Both the position numbers and the translations under genes were made by a program. The notes beneath the pieces are model-generated. The model was not told where the DNA came from. It did no database searches and saw nothing but the letters and a program-made list of their open reading frames with translations. This document shows, piece by piece, positions 15,786-24,133 of a DNA stretch of 49,162 bases. The stretch is from an uncultured Erysipelotrichaceae bacterium (GTDB lineage Bacteria > Bacillota_I > Bacilli_A > RF39 > UBA660): positions 1 through 49,162 of the forward strand of contig CACZST010000009.1 of the NCBI GenBank assembly GCA_902783895.1, written 5' to 3'. The stretch's first letter is position 1, and each line of letters opens with the position of its first letter.

Positions 15786-18158
15786 TTATTTTCTTAAATC
15801 TATATGTAATTTGTTTTTACACTCATCAACAATCTTATCAACTATACCATTAACTTCATCATCACTAAGGGTTCTATCATTACTCATAAATGTTAATGAA
15901 TATGCGATAGATTTTTCATTATCTTGAATACCTTCACCTTCATATAAATCAAATACTTCAATAGATGTAAGTAATCTTCCACCTACTTTTTTAATAACTT
16001 CTTCAATTTCTAAAGATGATAATTTTTTATCACAAACAAACGCTAAATCTTTTGTAATACTTGGATATTTAGAAAGTTCTTTAAACTTAATATTTTTAAC
16101 TTTTTCATCTAAAATCATATCAACATCAAGCTCAAATACATATACAGGTTTTTTGGATATATTAGGATGAACTTCACCAAAGAAACCAACAACATCTCTA
16201 CCTATTAATATTTCAGCACATCTCCCAGGATGCATATCTTTAAGTTTAGCTTTTCTATAAGAAATTCTTCTGCCAAAACCTAAGAATCCAAGTAAATTAT
16301 TAATTATTCCTTTTACAGTATAAAAATCAACATTTACCTTAATTCCTTGCCATAAATTACTTAGATATTCACCATACATTAAACCAGCAACCCTAGTTTT
16401 TTCAGTAAAATTATCTTCTTTAAAATATACCTCACCAGTTTCAAATATATTAATATTCTTAACATTATGAGCTAAATTATATTCAAATACTTCAAGAAGT
16501 GATGGAAGTAAAGTTGTTCTTAAAACTTTTCTATCTTCACTCATTGGATTTAATAAATAAACTTTATTATTATCATTATTAAATAATTCACTTTGCCTGT
16601 CAGATATCAATGAATAAGTAATAACTTGATTTAAACCAAGAGCAGTTAATTCATTTCTTAAAATTTTAACCATTTCTTGTTTTTTACCACGAGAGCCACG
16701 CTTTATTTTAGCTGAAGGTAATGTAGCAACTATTTTATCATAACCATAAATTCTTCCAACTTCTTCAATAATATCCTCTCTAATATTAACATCTAGTCTT
16801 CTAGTTGGAACTAAAACAGTAAACAAACCATCATTATAACTTACCTTAAACTTCAATCTCTCAAGTGTATCAATAACATCAGAAACACTTAAATTCATTC
16901 CTAAAACACTATTTATTTTATCTAAAGTTACTTTTATTTCCTTATCTTCTTTGCTTGTTGTATCAAAAGTTAAAACATCACTTAAAACACTTCCGCCTGC
17001 ATATTTATTAAGCAAATAAGCCGCTCTTTTTAATGATTCAAATATTCTATTAGGATCAATTCCTTTTTCAAATCTACTAGAAGCTTCACTTCTTAAAATT
17101 TTCTTTGATGTAATTCTTACACTAGCCGCATCAAATATTGCACATTCCACAAATATATTTTTAGTATCCTTAGTAACTTCAGTATCTAAGCCACCCATAA
17201 CACCCGCTAAAGCGACAGGACCTAAATCATTAGCAATAACAATATCAGTTTCTTCTAAAGTTCTCTTTTCACCATCTAAAGTAACTATCTCTTCACCATC
17301 TAAAGCTTGTCTTACAATAACTTTATTTCCAAGCTTATCAGCATCAAAGAAATGAAGTGGAGTTCCATATTCAAGCATAACATAATTACTAATATCTACC
17401 ACATTATTAATTGGTCTAATTCCACTAGCAATTAATCTATTTCTAATAAACTCTGGACTTTCTTTAATACTAACATTTTTAATTAATTTACCTAAATAGG
17501 CAAAACATTTATCAGTTTGAATATCAAGAATATAATTATCATTAATACTTTCAGTAATTTCATTTACCTCATTTGAAGGATATTTAACTTCCTTATCATA
17601 TGCAGCCCCTACTTCATATGCGATACCAAGCATACTAAGCATATCAGCTCTATTACTTGTAAAATCAAAATCTATAACCTCATCATCTAAACCTAAATAC
17701 TTTAAAGGATCACCTCCAACAGGTGCATCAGATGGAAGTTCATAAATACCCTCGATATCTTCTTTTCTTAAAAATTTATGAGCAATACCAAGTTCAGATA
17801 AAGCGCAGCACATACCATTTGATTCATACCCAGCAAGTTTTGCTTTTTTAATTACACCACCAGGTAAATTAGCACCTACCTTAGCAACAATAACCTTTAA
17901 ACCTTGACGCATATTAGGCGCACCACAAACTATTTGTACCTTCTCATCACCTAAATCAACTTCACAAATATGTAACTTATCAGATTCAGGATGCATTTCA
18001 CATTTTAAAACCTCACCGATTACTAAACCAGTAGCTGGAATTAACTTATCTACACTATCATATTCATTACCAACTGATACTAACTTATCAGCAAGTTCTC
18101 TCGTAGAAATACCATCAATATCAACATAATCATTTAAAAACTTTCTACTTACCTTCAC
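15786..18158 (-). CDS. pheT: Phenylalanine--tRNA ligase beta subunit
   Basis: The 790-aa large subunit of the (alpha-beta)2 PheRS. An N-terminal tRNA-binding EMAP-like domain spans about 40-150 (IGEVLKCEMHPESDKLHICEVD). The B3/B4 editing domain follows (VVDISNYVMLEYGTPLHFFDADK, LAGVMGG). Next are the B5 domain, the catalytic-like core (RRLDVNIREDIIEEVGRIYGYD) and a C-terminal ferredoxin-fold anticodon-binding domain (KYPSITKDLAFVCD...LTFMSNDRTL). Length is normal. It starts with GTG overlapping the pheS stop (GTGA, 18155-18158), so the two are translationally coupled. Confidence 0.97.
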   Translation of the reverse strand: MKVSRKFLNDYVDIDGISTRELADKLVSVGNEYDSVDKLIPATGLVIGEVLKCEMHPESDKLHICEVDLGDEKVQIVCGAPNMRQGLKVIVAKVGANLPGGVIKKAKLAGYESNGMCCALSELGIAHKFLRKEDIEGIYELPSDAPVGGDPLKYLGLDDEVIDFDFTSNRADMLSMLGIAYEVGAAYDKEVKYPSNEVNEITESINDNYILDIQTDKCFAYLGKLIKNVSIKESPEFIRNRLIASGIRPINNVVDISNYVMLEYGTPLHFFDADKLGNKVIVRQALDGEEIVTLDGEKRTLEETDIVIANDLGPVALAGVMGGLDTEVTKDTKNIFVECAIFDAASVRITSKKILRSEASSRFEKGIDPNRIFESLKRAAYLLNKYAGGSVLSDVLTFDTTSKEDKEIKVTLDKINSVLGMNLSVSDVIDTLERLKFKVSYNDGLFTVLVPTRRLDVNIREDIIEEVGRIYGYDKIVATLPSAKIKRGSRGKKQEMVKILRNELTALGLNQVITYSLISDRQSELFNNDNNKVYLLNPMSEDRKVLRTTLLPSLLEVFEYNLAHNVKNINIFETGEVYFKEDNFTEKTRVAGLMYGEYLSNLWQGIKVNVDFYTVKGIINNLLGFLGFGRRISYRKAKLKDMHPGRCAEILIGRDVVGFFGEVHPNISKKPVYVFELDVDMILDEKVKNIKFKELSKYPSITKDLAFVCDKKLSSLEIEEVIKKVGGRLLTSIEVFDLYEGEGIQDNEKSIAYSLTFMSNDRTLSDDEVNGIVDKIVDECKNKLHIDLRK

Positions 18159-19207
18159 TTTAAAACCTCACCTTCTACACGATTAAATTCCTCTAAAAAT
18201 CTAAGATCATTTGTATAGAAACTTCTAATATCACTAATACCATATTTAAGCATAGCAATTCTCTCAGCTCCTACACCAAAAGCAAAACCAGTATATTTAT
18301 CAGGATCATACCCGCATCCTCTTAAAACATTAGGATGAACCATACCAGCGCCTAAAATTTCAACCCATCCAGTATTCTTACAAATATTGCATCCTTTTCC
18401 ATTACATTTACTACAAGAAACATCAATTTCTAAACTAGGCTCAGTAAATGGGAAATAATTAGGTCTAAGTCTTATTTCTCTATCATCACCAAACATCCTC
18501 TTAACAAAAACTTCAAGTACTCCTTTTAAATTAGCAAGTGATATATCATATCCAACCATTAACCCTTCAATTTGAGTAAATTGATGAGAATGAGTTGCAT
18601 CATCATCATCTCTTCTATAAGTTTTACCAGGACAAATAACTCTTATTTCAGTTTTTTCTTCATTCGCATCCATTGTTCTAGCTTGAACTGGACTAGTTTG
18701 TGTTCTCATTAACCTTTCACTAGTTATATAAAAACTATCTTGATTATCCCTAGCCGGATGATTTTTTGGTAAATTTAATTTTTCAAAGTTATATAACTCT
18801 TCCTCAATCTCTGGACCTGATGCCACATCAAACCCCATTGAAATAAATAACTCCTCTACCTCATCAATAACCTTTGTTAAAGGATGAAAGCCACCTTTAT
18901 TTACCTTTAATCCAGGTAATGTAATATCTAAAGTTTCCTTTTCTAATTTTTCATTTAATTCCTTTTCTTTAGCCTTTAAAATAGCTTCTTCTAAAGCATC
19001 ATTAATTGAAACTTTAGCATCATTAAGTGCCTTACCAAACTCTTTCTTTTCCTCATTTGAAAGTGTAGACATATTTTTAGTAAATAAACTTACCTTACCT
19101 TTTTTACCTAAATATTCTAATCGAAGTTCGCTTAAATCTTTTAAAGATGAAGCCTTATCTATTTTTGAAATTGCCTCTTCTTTTATTTTTAAAAGTTCAT
19201 CATTCAT
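18155..19207 (-). CDS. pheS: Phenylalanine--tRNA ligase alpha subunit
   Basis: The 350-aa catalytic subunit of PheRS. A coiled-coil N-terminal arm (about 1-90) precedes the class II core: FHPLTKVIDEVEELFISMGF, RTQTSPVQARTM (motif 2 area), HSHQFTQIEGL-like HQFTQIEG, and motif 3 GFAFGVGAERIAMLKYGI. An insertion has two CxxC pairs (CSKCNGKGCNIC), a metal-binding knuckle seen in many bacterial PheS. The start is set by AAGGAGG before ATG 19207; an in-frame extension upstream runs through the T-box and is not translated. It ends in TGA. Controlled by the Phe T-box. Confidence 0.97.
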   Translation of the reverse strand: MNDELLKIKEEAISKIDKASSLKDLSELRLEYLGKKGKVSLFTKNMSTLSNEEKKEFGKALNDAKVSINDALEEAILKAKEKELNEKLEKETLDITLPGLKVNKGGFHPLTKVIDEVEELFISMGFDVASGPEIEEELYNFEKLNLPKNHPARDNQDSFYITSERLMRTQTSPVQARTMDANEEKTEIRVICPGKTYRRDDDDATHSHQFTQIEGLMVGYDISLANLKGVLEVFVKRMFGDDREIRLRPNYFPFTEPSLEIDVSCSKCNGKGCNICKNTGWVEILGAGMVHPNVLRGCGYDPDKYTGFAFGVGAERIAMLKYGISDIRSFYTNDLRFLEEFNRVEGEVLK

Positions 19208-19222
19208 AAAAATCCTCCTTAA

Positions 19223-19425
19223 CAAAAAAACACATCCTGTATAAGGACGTGTTTTACGTGGTACCACCTTAATTTATAAGTTTAAAACTTAATCTCAAAT
19301 AACTATAACGCGCATACCGACATATCTTTTCAATATATAGCTCCAAAGGCGAATTCATAAAACATTATTACTGATTTTCACCAGCCATCAGCTCTCTTAA
19401 AATAATAATTTTATTACTACTCCTT
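19223..19425 (-). promoter_or_regulatory. T-box riboswitch, Phe specifier, controlling pheST
   Basis: The minus strand has T-box sequence AAGGTGGTACCACG (19257-19270). A terminator follows of ACACGTCCT/AGGATGTGT (19230-19252) plus seven T residues. A stem I with AGAGAGCT and GGTGAAAATCAG is present. The specifier TTC (Phe) is at 19351-19353 in the context TGAA-TTC-GCC. It matches the downstream gene, so uncharged tRNA-Phe should turn the operon on. Confidence 0.96.
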
Positions 19426-19493
19426 CATCAAAGCTTTTCCAAACTTCAAAAGTATTATAACATATATTTAAAATAAATCAAAACATTTTTACA

Positions 19494-21056
19494 TTAATTT
19501 TTTCCTTTAGAAATAAAGTCACTATACCCATCTTCATATCTTTGAATCATATGGTCTTTAAAAACAAAAACTTTATTTGTTACCTTCGAAAGTAAATATT
19601 TATCATGACTTGCCATTATAATTGCACCTGGATATTTTAATAAAGCTTTTTCTAATTCAATTTTATTTGGCAAATCCAAATGATTTGTTGGCTCATCTAA
19701 TATAAGCAAATTATAGTCATTAATAATAATTTGCGTAAGTTTTAATCTCATTTGCTCTCCTAAGCTTAAAGTTTTAATTTTATGATTAAAAAGATTTCTA
19801 TCAAATCCCATATTTACTAAATTACTATAAAAGAATTGTTTCTTCTCATTATCATAATCACTCGCCATTTGAAATATTGTTTTTTCACCATCTAAATCAA
19901 AGACATCTTGACTCATATAAGCTATTTTTAAAGATAGACTTTTCCATATCTCACCACTATCAAGGCAAAGTTTATCCATTAATAGTTTAATAAATGTAGT
20001 TTTACCACATCCATTAGGGCCAATTAACCCTATTTTATCATTTCTATTCACATATAAATTAGCTTTTGAAAAAACTAAATTATCTTCAAATGATTTTGAC
20101 AAATCAAAAGTTTTTATCAATACATCACTTGAATTTGATTCTCCCATAAAATTAAATTTTACATCTTTGTCCTCTTTTGGCCTTTCAATATAATCTTCTC
20201 TCACTTGATTAAGACGAGTCTTCTTACTCTCAGCACTTCTTGAAGCTTTGGCAGCTTTTCTTTGAGCATTTGTCTTAACACCCTTCATCTTAGAATCAGA
20301 CCTGCTTTTAAATTGCCTTCCAGCCTGTCTCTCACCTTTTTCTGACCAATTTTTAAGTTGCGAAATCTCAGAAGTGATTTTTTTATCTCTTTTTTGCTGA
20401 AGTTCATATCTACTTTTCAAAAGTTCAAACTCTTTTTTCTTTTCATGCTCATAATCATCATAATTACCATAAAATAATTTTATTTTACCATCCTTAACCT
20501 CTATTATTTTATTAACTGTATGATTAAGAAAATATCTATCATGTGAAACAATTAAAGCTGTACCATTATAACCATTAATAAGATTTATTAACCATTCAAC
20601 AGAATCTATATCAACATGATTAGTAGGTTCATCCAATATCAAAGTATTAGGATTGCTAGATAAAACACAAGCAATAGCTAACTTTGTCTTCTCACCACCA
20701 CTTAGATTAGCAAGTCTTGAATCAGAAAATTCAAGAGTCTTATCCATATTAAACTCACCCATCACCTTAAAAAAATTAGAAACATTTTCCCTATCTAAAC
20801 TCATATCTATGAAATCATCTGCTTTATAATCTGTAACTTGTCTTAAATAACCAAGTGATGCATTATTTGATATCCAAACTTTTCCTGAATCAGCCGCTTC
20901 AAGTCCCATTATTATCTTAACTAATGTACTTTTACCGCTTCCATTTAATCCAATAATACCAACTTTATCGCCTTCATTAATATCAAGAGAAACTTTATCT
21001 AAAATTAATTTATCACCATAAATTTTTGTGATATTTTCAAGTTTAATAATCGACAT
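19494..21056 (-). CDS. ABC-F family ATP-binding protein, 520 aa
   Basis: Soluble protein with two ABC ATPase domains and no membrane part, as in translation-factor and ribosome-protection ABC-F proteins. Domain 1 has Walker A GLNGSGKST (36-44), LSGGEKTKLAIA and LILDEPTNHVD. Domain 2 has GPNGCGKTT, LSLGEQMRLKLTQ and LILDEPTNHLD. Between them is a basic linker (about 205-300; KNWSEKGERQAGRQFKSRSD), the P-site tRNA interaction motif region. The basic linker resembles antibiotic-protection members, but housekeeping forms look alike and no resistance claim is made. AGGAGGTGTTTTT precedes the ATG, and a promoter lies at 21129-21156. Confidence 0.88.
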   Translation of the reverse strand: MSIIKLENITKIYGDKLILDKVSLDINEGDKVGIIGLNGSGKSTLVKIIMGLEAADSGKVWISNNASLGYLRQVTDYKADDFIDMSLDRENVSNFFKVMGEFNMDKTLEFSDSRLANLSGGEKTKLAIACVLSSNPNTLILDEPTNHVDIDSVEWLINLINGYNGTALIVSHDRYFLNHTVNKIIEVKDGKIKLFYGNYDDYEHEKKKEFELLKSRYELQQKRDKKITSEISQLKNWSEKGERQAGRQFKSRSDSKMKGVKTNAQRKAAKASRSAESKKTRLNQVREDYIERPKEDKDVKFNFMGESNSSDVLIKTFDLSKSFEDNLVFSKANLYVNRNDKIGLIGPNGCGKTTFIKLLMDKLCLDSGEIWKSLSLKIAYMSQDVFDLDGEKTIFQMASDYDNEKKQFFYSNLVNMGFDRNLFNHKIKTLSLGEQMRLKLTQIIINDYNLLILDEPTNHLDLPNKIELEKALLKYPGAIIMASHDKYLLSKVTNKVFVFKDHMIQRYEDGYSDFISKGKN

Positions 21057-21128
21057 AAAAACACCTCCTATTTTATTATTGCAAAATAGTTAATATTCTC
21101 ATTTCGATCACATCCTAACTAAAATTAT

Positions 21129-21156
21129 TTTATAACTTATAATTATATTTAGTCAA
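21129..21156 (-). promoter_or_regulatory. Promoter of the ABC-F gene
   Basis: TTGACT (21151-21156), a 16-base spacer and TATAAA (21129-21134) on the minus strand, with a leader of roughly 65 bases. Confidence 0.7.
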
Positions 21157-21165
21157 TAATATAAA

Positions 21166-21190
21166 ATAAAAAAGATAGATAAACTATCTT
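21166..21190 (-). terminator. Terminator of the two-gene hypothetical operon
   Basis: Minus-strand AAGATAG-TTTAT-CTATCTT hairpin and T run. The TAG stop of the 85-aa gene (21184-21186) is in the stem. Confidence 0.75.
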
Positions 21191-21441
21191 GTATAAACAT
21201 TTTGATTTATATCCATTGAAACTTCTTTATTAATAATAGCATTTAAAACTTCAGGATTATCAACTTTATTAACATAAGTGCAAGTTTCAAATATTCTACT
21301 ATCTTTAAATACGTACTCTTGATGATTTTCTAACACCGGATAAACAATCATAGCACGTGCCTGCAAACTAAACAAATTTGATTTACCATTGTTCAATTTA
21401 TCATCTATATTACCATTCATCTCTCTCATCAAATCTTCCAT
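21184..21441 (-). CDS. Hypothetical protein, 85 aa
   Basis: I do not recognise this protein. It is small and soluble, with an acidic first 20 residues (MEDLMREMNGNIDDKL) and a mixed remainder containing MIVYPVLENHQEYVFKDSR. It starts one base after the stop codon of the 177-aa gene, with GGAGGG in the end of that gene as its ribosome binding site, so the two are an operon and probably work together. Confidence 0.65.
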   Translation of the reverse strand: MEDLMREMNGNIDDKLNNGKSNLFSLQARAMIVYPVLENHQEYVFKDSRIFETCTYVNKVDNPEVLNAIINKEVSMDINQNVYTR

Positions 21442-21442
21442 A

Positions 21443-21976
21443 TTACTTACCCTCCGCTTGCTTCATAGCATCAACAACACTTTTTGAATCATTAGCAAAA
21501 TATGCATTATATAAAATATCATTACCAATAACTTTACTAATTAAATTAGTCATAATAACCTCATCAATATAAAAGCTATCTTCTATATCACCAACTAAAT
21601 AATTAGTAAGTATTTCTGTATATCCTTCATTTAAGGCAAACAGTGTATTATCAGAATTATTAAATCCATAATAATTATCCTTTGCGGTTATAACACCGAG
21701 TAAACTATGCATCAGCCAATGCTTAGTGTCAGAATTTTCTAATCTTCCAAGATTAATTGAAATCGCATTATTAAATGGATTATACTGACAAGGAAGTTTT
21801 ACTAAATACATACTTTCCCTTTGTATCTTTAAAGTTTTAAGTTTAGATATAAAATTACTTAAATTAACATCAGGAAAAACCTTAGTAAAAATGGTTGTAA
21901 GTTCTAATATATTTTCCTTAACTTCTTCTGTTATATTTGGGTTACTATCCAAAGCAGCCTTTACTTCGTTATTCAT
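21443..21976 (-). CDS. Hypothetical protein with metallopeptidase-like layout, 177 aa
   Basis: No family is named with certainty. Residues 86-90 read HWLMH, the spacing of the zinc motif HExxH, but with Trp in place of the catalytic Glu. LNEGYTEILTNYLVG (115-129) lies about 30 residues later, where gluzincin peptidases carry the third ligand in E-G-x-x-E. This suggests an inactive or altered peptidase fold. The N-terminal 60 residues are helical. It is first in an operon with the 85-aa protein. There is no signal peptide. Confidence 0.65.
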   Translation of the reverse strand: MNNEVKAALDSNPNITEEVKENILELTTIFTKVFPDVNLSNFISKLKTLKIQRESMYLVKLPCQYNPFNNAISINLGRLENSDTKHWLMHSLLGVITAKDNYYGFNNSDNTLFALNEGYTEILTNYLVGDIEDSFYIDEVIMTNLISKVIGNDILYNAYFANDSKSVVDAMKQAEGK

Positions 21977-22175
21977 AACTCAATCACCTAATTTGATTCT
22001 ATCATATTTCGTAAATTTTGTATATCTTTTTTTGACTATTTTTTTACACAAACTGTACATAATTTGCCATTTTACACTAAAGTGACACACAAAAATACCT
22101 TATTTTTCCACATTTTAATATACTTTTCCACATTTATCATACATTTAAACTAAATTTACAAACTTACAACTTTAA

Positions 22176-22204
22176 TTGCTTAATCCCTTATTTTGTTATA
22201 TAAT
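22176..22204 (+). promoter_or_regulatory. Promoter of the D-Asp bridge operon
   Basis: TTGCTT (22176-22181), a 17-base spacer and TATAAT (22199-22204), 20 bases before the ATG of the ligase gene. The flank 21977-22175 contains no other gene. Confidence 0.75.
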
Positions 22205-22223
22205 TAAAATCAAGGTGATATAT

Positions 22224-23453
22224 ATGAAAAAATTTAAACCAATTATTTTAGGAACTGACGCCAACGCTTATGGTCTAGCAAGATCATTTTATGACAAATA
22301 TAAAGTTAAATCATTAGCAATTGGAACATTTCCCCTAAGAGAAACAAAAAATAGTAAAATTGTTGATACTAAAATTATCCCTAATCTAAAAGATAATAAA
22401 GTTTTTATTGAAAAAATGGTTGAAATTGGAAAAGAATATAAAAAAAATTATGATGTTTTGATATTATTATCATGCGCTGAATGGTATACAAACTTAATCG
22501 TTGACCACAAAGAAGAATTAGAAAAATATTATGCGCTTCCATTTATGGAAAAAGGTATAAAAGATAAACTTGAGGATAAAGAAAGTTTCTATGAAATATG
22601 TGAAAAGTATAATTTAGATTATCCAAACACATATATTGTTACAAAAGAAAATAGACATAATTTAAATCCGGGCTTTAATTTCCCAATGGCTGTTAAACCA
22701 TCAAACAGTACATTATATTCAAATGTTGAATTTAAAGGAAAAGAAAAAAGTTATAAAGTAAACAGTATAGAAGAGCTTCAAAAAGTTGTTAATGATATAT
22801 TTGATTCAGGTTATGAAGGCCATATAATTGTCCAAGACTTCATTCCTGGTGGCGATGATACTATGTATGTTTTAAACTGTTACTCAAATAAAAAAGGTCA
22901 AGTTAAAATGATGTGTTTTGGAAGATGTATATTAGAAGAACATACCCCATATGGAATTGGAAATTACCGTGCAATCATATCTGAAGGAAATAAAGAAATA
23001 TATGAAAAAATTAAAGATTTTTTAGAAAAAATAAATTATGTTGGTTTTTCTAACTTTGATTTAAAATATGACTATCGTGACCAAAAATATAAATTATTTG
23101 AAATAAACATTAGACAAGGAAGAAGTAGTTATTTTACTACTTCAGCAGGCATGAATATGTCTAAATACCTAGTTGATGATTATGTTTTAAATAAAGATGT
23201 GAAAGCAGAATATAATTATAATAAATTCTTATGGCTCCACACTCCAAAAAGAGTATTAAAAAAATATGTTTATAATAAAGAAACTTTAAATGAAGCCTTA
23301 AAATTAATTAAAGAAAAAAAATATGCTTATACATTAAAAAATAAAAAAGACTTTTCTTTAAGTAGATTCTTTTGGATAAATAGAATTTATAATAAAGACT
23401 TCAAATCATTTAAAATGTATCCACCTGAGAAAGGAAAAAATTATGAAAAATAG
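22224..23453 (+). CDS. ATP-grasp ligase, probable D-aspartate ligase for peptidoglycan bridge
   Basis: A 409-aa ATP-grasp enzyme. PIILGTDANAYGLARSFYD (N-terminal binding fold), FPMAVKPSNSTLY (ATP-binding lysine), HIIVQDFIPGGDDTMYVLN and the metal-binding LFEINIRQGRSS are in the order expected for the fold. The family includes Asl(fm) of Enterococcus faecium, which joins D-Asp to the lysine of the stem peptide. The assignment rests mainly on context: an aspartate racemase overlaps its end by 11 bases and an asparagine synthase-like gene follows. AAGGTGATATAT precedes the ATG. The substrate is inference. Confidence 0.8.
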   Translation: MKKFKPIILGTDANAYGLARSFYDKYKVKSLAIGTFPLRETKNSKIVDTKIIPNLKDNKVFIEKMVEIGKEYKKNYDVLILLSCAEWYTNLIVDHKEELEKYYALPFMEKGIKDKLEDKESFYEICEKYNLDYPNTYIVTKENRHNLNPGFNFPMAVKPSNSTLYSNVEFKGKEKSYKVNSIEELQKVVNDIFDSGYEGHIIVQDFIPGGDDTMYVLNCYSNKKGQVKMMCFGRCILEEHTPYGIGNYRAIISEGNKEIYEKIKDFLEKINYVGFSNFDLKYDYRDQKYKLFEINIRQGRSSYFTTSAGMNMSKYLVDDYVLNKDVKAEYNYNKFLWLHTPKRVLKKYVYNKETLNEALKLIKEKKYAYTLKNKKDFSLSRFFWINRIYNKDFKSFKMYPPEKGKNYEK

Positions 23454-24129
23454 TTTAGGTATTTTAGGAGGTCTAGGACCCTATGCTTCCGCATACTTTT
23501 ATACTTTAATAACACAAAAAACAAAAGCAGAAAAAGATCAAGACCATTTAAATATTATATTACTATCACACGCATCAACTCCAGATAGAACAAATTATAT
23601 TTTAGATAATAGTAATGAAAATCCTTTTAATAGTCTATTAGAAGATTGTAAAACCTTAGAAAAATTAGGCTGTAAAATGATAACTATCCCATGTAATACG
23701 GCTAGTTACTTTCATGATGAACTTCAAAAACATATAAACATTCCAATAAGTAACCTAGTAAAAACTACTACAGATTATATTAAATACAAAAACTACAAAT
23801 CTGCAGTTATTATGGGAACTGAAGGAACAATAAAAGCTGGTCTTTATCAAAAAAGATTAGAAAAAGAAAACATTAAATGCATTTTCCCTAATCAAGAAAA
23901 TATCACCAAAATAATTTATAACTACATAAAAAAAGGGATTCCTGTTCCTGAAGATTTATGGAATGACACTGTAAAAAACTTAAATGCTGATTGTTTCATT
24001 TTAGGATGTACAGAACTTTCTATCTTAAAAGGAAATAATGAAACAATTAAACTAAATGATAAATTCATCGATCCTTTAGAAATTGAAGCAAAAAAAATAC
24101 TAAATATATATCAAAAAGAAAGGCTGTGA
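23443..24129 (+). CDS. racD: Aspartate/glutamate racemase family protein, probable aspartate racemase
   Basis: Cofactor-independent racemase, 228 aa, expected to make D-Asp from L-Asp. The N-terminal LGILGGLGPYASAYFY is the family signature. The two catalytic cysteines are C84 in TIPCNTASYF and C189 in ILGCTELS. The start overlaps the ligase gene by 11 bases with AAAGGAAAAAA as binding site, so translation is coupled. It ends in TGA, four bases before the amidotransferase gene. Glutamate racemase is the main alternative, but the gene order favours aspartate. Confidence 0.88.
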   Translation: MKNSLGILGGLGPYASAYFYTLITQKTKAEKDQDHLNIILLSHASTPDRTNYILDNSNENPFNSLLEDCKTLEKLGCKMITIPCNTASYFHDELQKHINIPISNLVKTTTDYIKYKNYKSAVIMGTEGTIKAGLYQKRLEKENIKCIFPNQENITKIIYNYIKKGIPVPEDLWNDTVKNLNADCFILGCTELSILKGNNETIKLNDKFIDPLEIEAKKILNIYQKERL

Positions 24130-24133
24130 TTGT

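Noticed and set aside
19208..19267. N-terminal extension of PheS by 20 residues
   Set aside because: It would translate the T-box terminator; AAGGAGG marks the ATG at 19207 as the start.
19494..21056. Antibiotic-resistance label for the ABC-F protein
   Set aside because: Linker and domains are shared by resistance and housekeeping ABC-F proteins; sequence inspection cannot separate them.
6944..24129. Mycoplasma genetic code (TGA as Trp)
   Set aside because: TGA ends pheS, racD, the HAD gene and the ASCH gene at sensible positions, and Trp codons are TGG.
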